Source: Pontivivens insulae
Lineage (GTDB): Bacteria; Pseudomonadota; Alphaproteobacteria; Rhodobacterales; Rhodobacteraceae
DNA length: 64,000 nucleotides
Reading direction: 5' to 3'
Assembly: GCF_900302495.1 (NCBI RefSeq)
Contig: NZ_OMKW01000005.1
Location: 19,757-83,756, forward strand
The notes under the pieces are model-generated. The model ran no database searches. It was not told the DNA's origin and worked only from the letters and a program-made list of their open reading frames with translations. A program made the position numbers and the translations under genes. Positions within the stretch are counted from its first letter, which is position 1. The number at the start of each line of letters is the position of its first letter. Shown piece after piece: positions 52,835 to 60,895 of this stretch.

Positions 52835-53019
52835 AGCGCGTACCCCGTCAATATTAGAAAACCTGCCAAGATCGGCAGCAAAACAGCATCGTTGTAGAGA
52901 AGGCCAAGCAGGCCAGTCAGGCCAACTGCGGTCAGAACGATTGGCAAAAGTGGGGTAAAGCAGCACAAAGCAGATACAATTGCTCCCAAAAGCCCCAAAG
53001 AAAGAAGTCGGTTCTTCAT
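52810..53019 (-). CDS. merF: MerF-like mercury/metal transport protein
   Basis: A 69-residue membrane protein with two helices: LLSLGLLGAIVSALCCFTPL carries the vicinal CC pair that binds Hg(II), and VLLPILAGFLILTGYALW is the second helix. Length and motif fit MerF. No merA reductase is seen in the window. It is the fourth gene of the MerR-controlled run or a separate unit (a 130-bp gap precedes it). Confidence 0.82.
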   Translation of the reverse strand: MKNRLLSLGLLGAIVSALCCFTPLLPIVLTAVGLTGLLGLLYNDAVLLPILAGFLILTGYALWRQKQQE

Positions 53020-53148
53020 CGTGTTGATCTCCCAATGATTGCTATAATCTGTCGTTAAAGACTCTGCCAACGCACAGAGGCGTTGCGGTGATGCGTCCAC
53101 TGCTGATTTTAACCAGTGCGATCATAGCGTGGTTAACGGGCAAGTCGG

Positions 53149-53697
53149 CTAAAAGAAGCGCCTCACCCGTGCCGCATAGTCTTTGTAGTCTCGTCCATAT
53201 CGCGAGCGCAGCCACGGCTCTTCCGAAAACGGCGCGGCAATCAGGACGGTGATTGACGCAAGACCTACGAGAATGACGGATGGTGTTGCGGCTAGGATCA
53301 TCCAGCCGAGGATCATTACGATATCTGCCACATATTGCGGGTTGCGCGAGACGCGATAGAGACCATCCGTTTGCAAACCAGCGGCGGCACCGCCTGTCTT
53401 GTGAACGCCAAATCCAGCCACAACGCTCCAGACAACTATGTTGCCGAGCACGATGAGTGGAAGTCCGAGCCCGTAACGCAGCCACCGTGGAAACGGCAAT
53501 TCTCCCCAGCCGAGTACGCCAAGCGCGATGAGGATGCCAAACAGGGTAAATGTCGGCGCCCAGACGAAGAGGGGTGTGAATGCCGTGTACCGTATGGGTG
53601 GCCAAATGCTCTGTGCGGGCCTTGCGATGGACCAGAGGATCGCGGCAAGCGTCGCTGCCGCGATCCCAAGTCCAGCAATGGTGAGGAAGACCTCCAT
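53149..53697 (-). CDS. isoprenylcysteine methyltransferase (ICMT/PEMT)-like membrane protein
   Basis: A 182-residue integral membrane methyltransferase-like protein. About four helices, then the cofactor-binding signature in GLYRVSRNPQYVADIVMILG and the end EEPWLRSRYGRDYKDYAARVRRFF, which is diagnostic for the ICMT/PEMT family. The ATG at 53697 overlaps the upstream stop (ATGA). Family members in metal clusters are common but of unknown substrate. Confidence 0.85.
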   Translation of the reverse strand: MEVFLTIAGLGIAAATLAAILWSIARPAQSIWPPIRYTAFTPLFVWAPTFTLFGILIALGVLGWGELPFPRWLRYGLGLPLIVLGNIVVWSVVAGFGVHKTGGAAAGLQTDGLYRVSRNPQYVADIVMILGWMILAATPSVILVGLASITVLIAAPFSEEPWLRSRYGRDYKDYAARVRRFF

Positions 53698-54335
53698 CAA
53701 ACTTCTACATGTCCATGCGAGGCCGCTTCGCGCCGTTCCGCAAGCGCCTGACGAACGATCTGGAAGGCGGAGGACAGGAACAGCCCTGCCATGATCCCGG
53801 CAACGATGAGATCGGGCCAACCGCTCGCCGTGCCCCAGACACCGAAGGCCGCAAACATCACGGCGACATTGCCGATAGCGTCATTGCGCGAGCAAAGCCA
53901 GACCGAACGGACATTCGCGTCGCCGTCCTTGTAACGCACGAGCAGCAGCACGCTGGCCAGGTTGGTCAGCAACGCGAAGAAGCCGACGATCCCCATGATC
54001 TCTGCCTCGGGCACACCGACATAGAAGACTCGGTAGACGGTTGATCCGAAGACCCATAGCCCCATCAGCAAAAGGCTTATGCCCTTGGCCAGAGCAGCAT
54101 TGGTGCGCGCCCGGATGGAAGCGCCGATCACCGCGAGAGAGATGCCGTAGGTCAGCGCATCGCCCAGAAAGTCGAGCGCATCGGCCTGAAGGGCCTGCGA
54201 CTTCGCATAGTGACCCGCTGTCATCTCGACCACGAACATGGTCGCGTTCAAAGCGATGACGATCCACAAACGGCGCTTGTAATCATCCGAGACGCCATCG
54301 AACTTGGCGTCGCGTCCACAACATCCGGCCATCAC
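53697..54335 (-). CDS. cation diffusion facilitator-like transporter
   Basis: A 212-residue membrane protein with the CDF outline: NATMFVVEMTAGHYAKSQALQADALDFLGDALTYG contains the helix 2 Asp pair, and SRNDAIGNVAVMFAAFGVWG is the second copy. It starts MAGCCG, so the N-terminus has a vicinal Cys pair. The usual cytoplasmic C-terminal domain is short (ends ASHGHVEV). Probably exports a divalent or thiophilic metal. It overlaps both neighbours by 4 bp or less. Confidence 0.83.
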   Translation of the reverse strand: MMAGCCGRDAKFDGVSDDYKRRLWIVIALNATMFVVEMTAGHYAKSQALQADALDFLGDALTYGISLAVIGASIRARTNAALAKGISLLLMGLWVFGSTVYRVFYVGVPEAEIMGIVGFFALLTNLASVLLLVRYKDGDANVRSVWLCSRNDAIGNVAVMFAAFGVWGTASGWPDLIVAGIMAGLFLSSAFQIVRQALAERREAASHGHVEV

Positions 54336-55102
54336 ACGGCCTCCCTTATCTCGATCGTATTTGCAGCAGGGCGCAGGTTGCGTTCTCCGCCGGGGATGGC
54401 GGGCACATGCCCGGCGCGCATCCGGGCAACCCGCCGGTTCATCCAGTGTCGGATGACGGCCCGGTAGAGCAAGCCCTTCAGACCTCCGAGCTGGCGATGA
54501 TCGGCATAGAAGGCGTCGGGCGCATCGAAGACGCCGAAATCATAGTTGATCCCGGTGCGCTGGATATAGGTGCTCTCCCCCTGCCACGAGACGCAGGGGC
54601 GCTGAAGCGCATCGGTTCCGGCCCCATAGGCGCAAAGCGATTGCCGCTTGGGGAACGCAGTTTGGAGCGCACCCAGCATGGCAGCATCGAGAATGAAGCC
54701 TTCGAGGTTGATCCATCGATCCTCGAAATATACCTCGACCCAGGAGTGGATGATGTTGCGCGGTGCGATGGGATAGATCAGTTCCGGCACGACGCCGCGC
54801 TGCAACCCCTTGTCGATGGTGAACCCGTGGAACCGACAGGGCACATCCAGCGCCCGCAGCAGAGCCATAAGCAGTGTGCCCTTGGTGTTGCACTGGCCAT
54901 AACCGTCGGCGAGCACGCGGGACGCAGGCAAGGCATCGTCGTAATTGTAGCCGAACAGGATCTCGTTGCGCACGAACTCATAGGCGGCCCCGATCCTGTC
55001 GCGGGCGCTCAGCGTGCGCCAGCCACGCTCTTCTACGAGAGCCACAATGGACGGCTCGTTGAAATCAAGCAGGGGCGTCGGAGTAAGGTAAGTGTTGGTC
55101 AT
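54332..55102 (-). CDS. transglutaminase-like cysteine protein
   Basis: A 256-residue protein of the transglutaminase-like superfamily. Catalytic triad candidates: Cys in GYGQCNTKGTLLMALLRAL, His in IHSWVEVYFEDRW, and an Asp/Glu in NLEGFILDAAM. First gene of the MerR-facing operon; the stop overlaps the CDF-like start (ATGA). No signal peptide. What it does in a metal cluster is unknown, perhaps thiol chemistry or peptide cleavage. Confidence 0.83.
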   Translation of the reverse strand: MTNTYLTPTPLLDFNEPSIVALVEERGWRTLSARDRIGAAYEFVRNEILFGYNYDDALPASRVLADGYGQCNTKGTLLMALLRALDVPCRFHGFTIDKGLQRGVVPELIYPIAPRNIIHSWVEVYFEDRWINLEGFILDAAMLGALQTAFPKRQSLCAYGAGTDALQRPCVSWQGESTYIQRTGINYDFGVFDAPDAFYADHRQLGGLKGLLYRAVIRHWMNRRVARMRAGHVPAIPGGERNLRPAANTIEIREAV

Positions 55103-55130
55103 GGGACTCTCTAACTTGACTGTCCCACCT

Positions 55131-55161
55131 CACATACGATCTCTAGTGGCTAGAGGTTCAA
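55131..55161 (-). promoter_or_regulatory. MerR-type promoter with 19-bp spacer
   Basis: On the minus strand, TTGAAC (55161-55156) and TATGTG (55136-55131) are exactly 19 bp apart. The spacer begins with the dyad CTCTAG-CCA-CTAGAG (55155-55141). An over-long spacer with a central dyad is the hallmark of promoters activated by MerR-family DNA twisting. It drives the transglutaminase operon. Confidence 0.85.
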
Positions 55162-55173
55162 GAGGTAATTTGC

Positions 55174-55590
55174 ATGTTTTCCATCGGAGAGCTGTCGAAG
55201 CGCACAAAGGTAAAGATACCGACCATTCGCTATTATGAGGGCATGGGTCTGCTGGCGGCTCCGGAACGGACGACTGGTAACCAACGTCGATATGATGCAG
55301 CCGGACTAGAACGGCTGAGCTTTATAAAGCACGCACGTGATCTTGGCTTCTCGATTGATGCGATCTCGGCCCTCATCGAACTCCAAGATCATCCCGATCG
55401 TTCATGTCAGGCGGCCACCGCAATCGCAGCTGGTCAGCTGCTGGATGTCAGGGCCAAAATCAAACGGCTGCGGACATTGGAAAAAGAGCTGGTTCGGATG
55501 TCGAAAGGCTGTGACGGCGACGGTGTCTCGCAAGATTGCTATGTGCTCGCATCGCTTGCCGATCATGATCTTTGTGCTCACGAACATTGA
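55174..55590 (+). CDS. MerR-family metal-responsive activator
   Basis: A 138-residue MerR regulator. HTH: FSIGELSKRTKVKIPTIRYYEGMGLL (residues 2-27), then the wing and a dimer coiled coil. Cysteines suited to metal binding: C in DRSCQAAT near residue 74, then GCDGDGVSQDC (C-x8-C, near 111 and 120) like the CueR/ZntR loop, and a terminal CAHEH. It is divergent from the transglutaminase operon with a 19-bp-spacer promoter between them. Metal specificity is unclear; the neighbouring merF suggests Hg but copper or zinc is possible. Confidence 0.88.
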   Translation: MFSIGELSKRTKVKIPTIRYYEGMGLLAAPERTTGNQRRYDAAGLERLSFIKHARDLGFSIDAISALIELQDHPDRSCQAATAIAAGQLLDVRAKIKRLRTLEKELVRMSKGCDGDGVSQDCYVLASLADHDLCAHEH

Positions 55591-55678
55591 TGCAGGCTTT
55601 GCTACATCGCTTGAAGAAAATGAACTCGTGTATCAGTTTTTCCAGCCGGTTCTCAAGAAAGTGCTTTGCAAAGCGCGT

Positions 55679-55695
55679 ATACCCCATCTAGGTAT
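55679..55695. promoter_or_regulatory. CsoR-type operator before the copper operon
   Basis: ATACCCCATCTAGGTAT at 55679-55695, which is 15 of 17 bases identical to the site before csoR at 60820-60836. It ends six bases before the ATG-proximal region of the first copper gene (start 55701). Confidence 0.7.
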
Positions 55696-55700
55696 GTGGC

Positions 55701-56015
55701 ATGAGGATTTTGTTTGCCATACTCGTGTTTGTTCTAGGCTTGTCCGGTGGGCTTCATGCCGGACAGCCGGAGCTTGGCGTGACCGCTCTTGATCCTATGC
55801 AACATCATGAAGTTGCTGAGACGGCCCATGACAGTGACTGTTGCGTGGAGGAGCCGAACGGATTGTTGCACTGTTTTTCCCTTGTCGCGGTTGTCCAGCA
55901 ACAGGAGTTTGGTGAAGTCACGTCCGAACTCGCAGCTATCGATCGTTCTTTTGACGAATACCGTCTGACCAGCGCGGACAGTGACACACTCTTGGATCCT
56001 CCCAGATCAGTCTGA
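55701..56015 (+). CDS. small secreted His/Cys protein of the copper operon
   Basis: A 104-residue protein with a signal peptide (ILFAILVFVLGLSGGLHA), then a mature part with HH, H and CC (MQHHEVAETAHDSDCCVEEP) able to bind metal. Family not recognised; size and place resemble small periplasmic copper-operon proteins. First gene after a CsoR-type operator. Confidence 0.65.
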   Translation: MRILFAILVFVLGLSGGLHAGQPELGVTALDPMQHHEVAETAHDSDCCVEEPNGLLHCFSLVAVVQQQEFGEVTSELAAIDRSFDEYRLTSADSDTLLDPPRSV

Positions 56016-56103
56016 GCAGTCGCGCGCACGCCGCGCTGAATTTACCTCGATCTGAAATGAATGTGCCTGCCTCGACAGCGCACATATGTCTGAGAGAAAA
56101 CAC

Positions 56104-56598
56104 ATGAACACCTACCGTTTTGCTCTGGCGCTTGCGCCAGCACTTACCTTTGCTGTCGGCACAGCCTTCTTGGGTTACGCCAGCGCAGCGCATGCCGATA
56201 CGCAGCATGAAGCCGCGGCGCACGGCACTATGCACGTGACCAAGAGCCCGACCTGCGGCTGTTGTGGGGCATGGGTCGCACTCGCCCGGGAAGCTGGATA
56301 CGAAGTTGAAGTCACTGACACGCGCGATGTCACCTCCGTCAAGTTGGAGAACGAGGTGCCCGGATCGATGTGGGGCTGCCATACCGCGATGATTGATGGC
56401 TATGTCGTCGAAGGGCATGTTCCCTTCGAGGCGCTTGAGTTGCTTCTGAACGACCGGCCGGATGTGGCCGGGATCGCTGTTGCCGGGATGCCAGCCGGTT
56501 CGCCGGGGATGGGATATGATCCACAGGCCCAGTATGAGGTCATGGCCTTTGGCGGCAGCGCCGGAGAAGGTGCGATCTACTATCGCGCAGGCCTGTGA
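56104..56598 (+). CDS. DUF411 metal-binding periplasmic protein
   Basis: A 164-residue protein with a signal peptide, then the DUF411 domain: TKSPTCGCCGAWVALAREAG (with C-G-C-C), VPGSMWGCHTAMIDGYVVEG and GHVPFEALELLL. DUF411 proteins occur with copper and silver resistance genes. The ATG at 56104 is preferred (GAGAG eight bases before it); an ATG at 56086 is also in frame. It overlaps the cytochrome gene by GTGA. Confidence 0.87.
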   Translation: MNTYRFALALAPALTFAVGTAFLGYASAAHADTQHEAAAHGTMHVTKSPTCGCCGAWVALAREAGYEVEVTDTRDVTSVKLENEVPGSMWGCHTAMIDGYVVEGHVPFEALELLLNDRPDVAGIAVAGMPAGSPGMGYDPQAQYEVMAFGGSAGEGAIYYRAGL

Positions 56599-57059
56599 CC
56601 AGATCTGTTGTTCTGGCAGCAACCGCGGTGGCCGCGCTGATGGCCATCGCGTGGGTGCTGTGGCCTGCGGCAACTTCTGCCCAGGGAACTGGCCTCCGTC
56701 CTGGTGATGAAAGCGTCGTATCACTGGGCCGAGAGGTCTACGCCGCGGAATGTGCCGCGTGCCATGGTGCGGGCCTAGAAGGTCAGGAGAACTGGCGACA
56801 GCGCGATGCAGAGGGGCGAATGCCTGCGCCCCCGCATGATGCGACAGGCCACACGTGGCATCACGATGGTGAGACGTCGTTCGCCCTGACGAAATACGGT
56901 GTCGCGGCCCTGATCGGCGATCCGACCTATCAGAGCAACATGCCAGCCTATGAAGGTGTCCTGAGTGACGCAGAGATCTGGGCGGTGCTCAGCTACATCA
57001 AATCAACCTGGCCTGCGGATATCCGTGAGCGCCATGACCTCATGGAGGAAAACCGATGA
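56595..57059 (+). CDS. class I cytochrome c
   Basis: A 154-residue exported cytochrome with one N-terminal signal segment (VVLAATAVAALMAIAWVLW), the haem site CAACH in ECAACHGAGLEGQ near residue 53, and a distal Met in QSNMPAYEG. GTG start overlapping the DUF411 stop, and ATGA overlap with copC. It may carry electrons from the multicopper oxidase or support copper oxidation. Confidence 0.87.
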   Translation: MTRSVVLAATAVAALMAIAWVLWPAATSAQGTGLRPGDESVVSLGREVYAAECAACHGAGLEGQENWRQRDAEGRMPAPPHDATGHTWHHDGETSFALTKYGVAALIGDPTYQSNMPAYEGVLSDAEIWAVLSYIKSTWPADIRERHDLMEENR

Positions 57060-57406
57060 AACGTCTGCAAGTCGTATTGGCCGTTGCTCTGACGCTTGGC
57101 GGAGTGAACGGGGCCTTTGCCCATTCCGACACGGAGACCACGACGCCTGCCAACGGCGCGACCGTCGCGGCTGTCGAGGAAATCGAACTGCGCTTTGATG
57201 ATCCGATGCGGGTCACGCAGCTGATCCTGACCGGTCCTGATGGCGAGATTGAATTGGAGCGCGAAACCGGATTGGAGCCGGTGACGGTGATGCGGGCGGT
57301 GCCGATCATCGACCTTGCATCCGGCGACTTCTTGGTCGAATGGCGGGGCCTCTCATCGGACGGGCATCCCATGCAGGGTGGCTTCGAATTCTCTGTGGCG
57401 GACTAG
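57056..57406 (+). CDS. copC: copper-binding protein CopC
   Basis: A 116-residue periplasmic CopC/PcoC-type beta-barrel protein with a signal peptide ending AFA, then mature HSDTETTTPANGATV. The N-terminal His and an internal His in DGHPMQGGFEF are the Cu(II) ligands. The fold end SDGHPMQGGFEFSV is diagnostic. It starts in an ATGA overlap with the cytochrome gene and is 3 bp from copD. Confidence 0.9.
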   Translation: MKRLQVVLAVALTLGGVNGAFAHSDTETTTPANGATVAAVEEIELRFDDPMRVTQLILTGPDGEIELERETGLEPVTVMRAVPIIDLASGDFLVEWRGLSSDGHPMQGGFEFSVAD

Positions 57407-57409
57407 GCG

Positions 57410-58288
57410 ATGGAAGGCCTCGCACCGATTGAGACCTGGGCGATCCTCGCCATTCTGGCCAAGGCGGCGGGCTATATCGCGGCTCTGCTCGCGATGGGCG
57501 GCGTTGTCTTCGTGGCCCTGTTCCGAGATGTCCCGGCAGATGTCATACGGCTTGCGCGCCGCATTGCGGCTCTGGCGGCGGTTGTCGGCTTGCTGATCCT
57601 TGCCGCCCGCTTTGGCATTCGCGCGGCGCGACTGTCTGGCATGGGTCTCGAAGGTGCGGTGGATCCGCTCATGCTGGGCCTGATCTGGGACAGTCCACTT
57701 GGGGCGGCGGCGGTGTGGCGCGCGGGCGGGGAGGCCCTGATCCTGACTGTGCTGTTCGCACGCGGGTTCTGGCTCATCCCGGCTTTGATTGGTGCGATCA
57801 TGGTCGCCTATTCCTTCACGCTGGTCGGCCATTCGCTGGGTGAGCCCCGGATGTTGTTGGGCAGCCTGCTCGCAGTGCATGTCGTGATGGTGGCCTTTTG
57901 GGTCGGCGCCCTTGGGCCGCTGCATCGCGCCGCCAGAACACAGTCAGGCGCGGCGCTTCTGCACCGGTTCGGCATGTTGGCCAGCATCGGTATCCCTGTC
58001 CTGATCGTGGCTGGCGGTATATTTGCCTGGCTGATGATCGGATCATTTACCGGATTGTTCGGCACGGCTTACGGCTGGGCGATGCTTGGCAAGATCGTAG
58101 TGGTCGCGGGCCTGCTTGCTTTGGCAGCGGCCAATAAGCTGAAGCTGGTTCCCGCGCTTGCCAGAGGCGACGCGGGCGCGGCGCGAAGACTTCGAACCTC
58201 CATCCGGCTGGAATGCGCGGCTGTCGTGGGCATCGCGCTACTGACGGCGACCATGACATCTGTAACCGTTCCACCCGCAAATCTCTGA
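57410..58288 (+). CDS. copD: copper resistance membrane protein CopD
   Basis: A 292-residue inner-membrane protein with about eight helices. CopD-type segments: RAGGEALILTVLFARGFW, SFTLVGHSLGEPRMLLGSLLAVHVVMVAFWVG (with membrane His), and GIPVLIVAGGIFAWLMIG. It works with CopC in copper uptake or transfer across the membrane. Confidence 0.88.
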   Translation: MEGLAPIETWAILAILAKAAGYIAALLAMGGVVFVALFRDVPADVIRLARRIAALAAVVGLLILAARFGIRAARLSGMGLEGAVDPLMLGLIWDSPLGAAAVWRAGGEALILTVLFARGFWLIPALIGAIMVAYSFTLVGHSLGEPRMLLGSLLAVHVVMVAFWVGALGPLHRAARTQSGAALLHRFGMLASIGIPVLIVAGGIFAWLMIGSFTGLFGTAYGWAMLGKIVVVAGLLALAAANKLKLVPALARGDAGAARRLRTSIRLECAAVVGIALLTATMTSVTVPPANL

Positions 58289-58300
58289 CTGGTGACGACT

Positions 58301-59722
58301 ATGCACACTCTTTCCAGACGACGCTTTCTTTCCGGTACTGCCAGCCTCTCAGCGGGCTTGCTTGGGCTCCCCGCGTTCGCGTCCTCGCCACCGGTCCTGC
58401 GCGCAGCGGCGTCGCGGGCTCAGCTCGCGCCGGAGGGCTACGCAACGACACCCGTCTGGGCCTATTCGGTCGAAGGGGCGGGGAGTGTGCCCGGCCCGGA
58501 GATCCGGGTCCGCGCCGGAGAGGCGGTCCGCTATCGCTTCGCCAACGACCTGCCAGAGCCGACGGCGGTGCACTGGCATGGTATACGTATCCGCAACGAC
58601 ATGGACGGGGCAGCGCCTCTCGTTCAGGCCCCGGTCATGCCGGGCGGCACGTTCGATTACGACTACATTGCACCCGATCCGGGAACGTATTGGTATCACG
58701 CGCACAATCGCAGCTGGGAGCAGGTGGCGCGCGGTCTGTCAGGCCCGCTGATTGTTGAGGATACCTCCCCCTGGGCGGGGCTTGACGGTGCTGCCACCCA
58801 TGAGGAAACACTCGTTCTCGACGACTGGCTGCTCGAACAGGACGCCTCCATCGTCGAGGGGCGCTGGGATGATTTGCATGCAGCGTCACATGGCGGTCGG
58901 ATGGGCAACCTCATTACGGTCAATGGGCGTGCGCAGCCCGTTCTGCCCTTGGAGCGTGGCACGCGCGTCCGCCTGCGGATCATCAACGCGGCAACCGCTC
59001 GGATTATGCCGCTCGCTTTATCTGGGCTCGCTGCCAGGCTGATCGCTCTCGACGGGTATCCAGTCTCGCCACGCGATGCCGAACAGATCGTCATTGCACC
59101 CGCGCAGCGTGCTGATCTCGTGATTGATGTGCCCAACGAACTGACTGACGAGGCCGGGATTTACGTGGACGCGGGCCGTCAAAGGTTCGTAAGGCTGCTC
59201 GACATCGCGCTTACGGGGGGCATTGCGGACTTGCATGTAAGGGATGTTCGCCCCCTGCCGGAGTGGGCCTCTCCCGTCACTTTCGATCTTTCCGACCCGC
59301 AACGCGAAACCATCGTCATGGAAGGGGGCGCGATGCGCGGCCTTGGCGAGACCTACTTTGAGGGTGAATTGTTGGGCGGGCGCGCTCTTGCCCGTCGCGG
59401 GATGGTTTGGGCCTTCAACGAGGCGGCCAACCGGATGGATCGTCCGATCTTCGAATTGCCGACAGGGCGGACGTTGCACCTCACAATGCAGAACCGAACC
59501 GCCTTTCCCCATGCGATGCATCTTCATGGCTACCACTTTGCGGTCATTGCGCGGAACGGGCAGTCAGACCCTGACCGGGACGTGCGCGATACCGTTCTGG
59601 TGAACGTGAACGAAACGGTCGAAATCGCGCTGATGGGGCAAAACCCCGGCGACTGGATGCTCCATTGCCACATGCTATCGCATCAAGCGGCAGGCATGAT
59701 GGCCTGGTTCCGGGTCGTCTGA
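58301..59722 (+). CDS. Tat-exported multicopper oxidase (CopA/CueO type)
   Basis: A 473-residue periplasmic multicopper oxidase. Tat signal: SRRRFLSGTASLSAGLLGLP. Copper ligands: VHWHGIRI, YWYHAHNRSWEQ, HAMHLHGYHF and HCHMLSHQAAGMMAWF, where T1 ligands H-C-H...H....M are complete. Three cupredoxin domains. It should oxidise Cu(I). The ATG at 58301 is preferred over a GTG three codons up because the Tat motif follows at once. Methionine-rich insert of CueO is absent. Confidence 0.9.
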   Translation: MHTLSRRRFLSGTASLSAGLLGLPAFASSPPVLRAAASRAQLAPEGYATTPVWAYSVEGAGSVPGPEIRVRAGEAVRYRFANDLPEPTAVHWHGIRIRNDMDGAAPLVQAPVMPGGTFDYDYIAPDPGTYWYHAHNRSWEQVARGLSGPLIVEDTSPWAGLDGAATHEETLVLDDWLLEQDASIVEGRWDDLHAASHGGRMGNLITVNGRAQPVLPLERGTRVRLRIINAATARIMPLALSGLAARLIALDGYPVSPRDAEQIVIAPAQRADLVIDVPNELTDEAGIYVDAGRQRFVRLLDIALTGGIADLHVRDVRPLPEWASPVTFDLSDPQRETIVMEGGAMRGLGETYFEGELLGGRALARRGMVWAFNEAANRMDRPIFELPTGRTLHLTMQNRTAFPHAMHLHGYHFAVIARNGQSDPDRDVRDTVLVNVNETVEIALMGQNPGDWMLHCHMLSHQAAGMMAWFRVV

Positions 59723-59758
59723 CATTCGTCATAACCTCAATACACCGGACTTACGCTA

Positions 59759-60487
59759 ATGAAGAATGTATTAAGCCTGCTGGCCCTGACCGTTGCCATA
59801 GCTGCGTTGGCTTTGACCTTGTTTGCCCCCGCGCCGAATGCAGTGGGGACGCGGGACGATGCGGCAATCAAGGCGCTTTCGCTTGAGGCTATCATCGAGA
59901 ACCCAGACATCATTGCAGAAGCGATTGCCATTCTGAGAGAACGCCAAGCGGCTGAGCAGGAGCAGTTCTTGGCGGCAAGTCTGGAGAGTGATCCCAACGC
60001 CCCTGTGCTGGGCAATACCGGCGGCGATATCACGGTTGTTGAGTTCTTTGACTACAACTGCACTTACTGCAAAGCGGCAATGCCCATCGTGCAGGAATTG
60101 CTTGAGAGCGATGATGACGTGCGCCTGGTGTATCGGGAGTGGCCAATCCTGGGTGAGGGCTCCATCTTCGCCGCGCGGGCGGCGCTCGCGTCACGCGCTC
60201 AGGGGCGTTATGAAGAGATGCACTGGGCCCTTATGGCCCTGCCGCGTGCAGATGAAGCCAGCGTTATGAGCGTTGCAAGAGAGCTGAACCTCGATATCGG
60301 AAAGTTGCTAGCCGATATGAATGATCCGGCGATCGACGCCCATATCAACCTCTCGCATCAGCTTGCCGAGCGATTGGAGTTCTCGGGAACACCTTCATTT
60401 GTGGTCGGCGATACCCGCATTCCCGGCCTTGTTCCGTTGCGCCAGCTGGAATTGATCATCGACGATGAGCGCAATAACGACGGATAG
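59759..60487 (+). CDS. DsbA-family thiol:disulfide protein
   Basis: A 242-residue protein with an N-terminal anchor or signal (LLALTVAIAALALTLFAP), a short helical region (AIIENPDIIAEAIAILRERQ) as in ScsC/BdbD types, then the thioredoxin fold with C-T-Y-C (FFDYNCTYCKAAMPIV near residue 100) and the cis-Pro loop GTPSFVVG. It may keep periplasmic copper proteins folded. Last gene of the copper run; converges on csoR. Confidence 0.87.
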   Translation: MKNVLSLLALTVAIAALALTLFAPAPNAVGTRDDAAIKALSLEAIIENPDIIAEAIAILRERQAAEQEQFLAASLESDPNAPVLGNTGGDITVVEFFDYNCTYCKAAMPIVQELLESDDDVRLVYREWPILGEGSIFAARAALASRAQGRYEEMHWALMALPRADEASVMSVARELNLDIGKLLADMNDPAIDAHINLSHQLAERLEFSGTPSFVVGDTRIPGLVPLRQLELIIDDERNNDG

Positions 60488-60502
60488 CGGTGGCGGATAT
60501 GG

Positions 60503-60775
60503 TCAGCGGGACGCTTTTTGCAGGAGGCCGATGAGCTCGTCGAACTTCTCCCGCTGCTCTTCGGCATCGCCGCTGGAAATTGCGCTCTCGACACAGTGTT
60601 TGGCGTGATGCTCCAGCACCATTCTTTCGACGCCGAGTACGGCAGAGCGGATCGCTGCTGTCTGTGCGAGCACATCCATGCAGTAGCGGTCGGCCTCGAC
60701 CATTTTGGCAACACCGCGCACTTGCCCTTCGAGCCGGGCGAGGCGGTCGAGCGTTTTGGTTTTATCATCCTTCAT
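60503..60775 (-). CDS. csoR: CsoR/FrmR-family metal-sensing repressor
   Basis: A 90-residue four-helix repressor. Residues: RLARLEGQVRGVAKMVEADRYCMDVLAQ contains the first Cys (C in R-Y-C-M-D), and EHHAKHCVE the H-x3-H/C pair, so the CsoR C-H-C triad is present. It releases DNA on binding Cu(I). The ATG at 60775 is preferred; an upstream start would add 12 non-family residues. A CsoR palindrome lies 44 bp upstream and a near-identical one before the copper operon. Confidence 0.9.
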   Translation of the reverse strand: MKDDKTKTLDRLARLEGQVRGVAKMVEADRYCMDVLAQTAAIRSAVLGVERMVLEHHAKHCVESAISSGDAEEQREKFDELIGLLQKASR

Positions 60776-60818
60776 ACAGTAGAGCCCTATGCGCAAAAGT
60801 GGGTTGATCAAAGCTATA

Positions 60819-60837
60819 TATACCCCATATGGGTATA
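60819..60837. promoter_or_regulatory. CsoR-type operator before csoR
   Basis: TATACCC (60819-60825) and GGGTATA (60831-60837), perfect 7-bp arms around CATAT, between divergent csoR and the glutaredoxin-MauE gene. Typical G/C-rich core and AT arms of CsoR sites. Confidence 0.78.
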
Positions 60838-60895
60838 TTGATAATAGGCCTTCGTCGTTTGACGACGGGTGGTTCAGCGCATGAAGGAAATGAAA

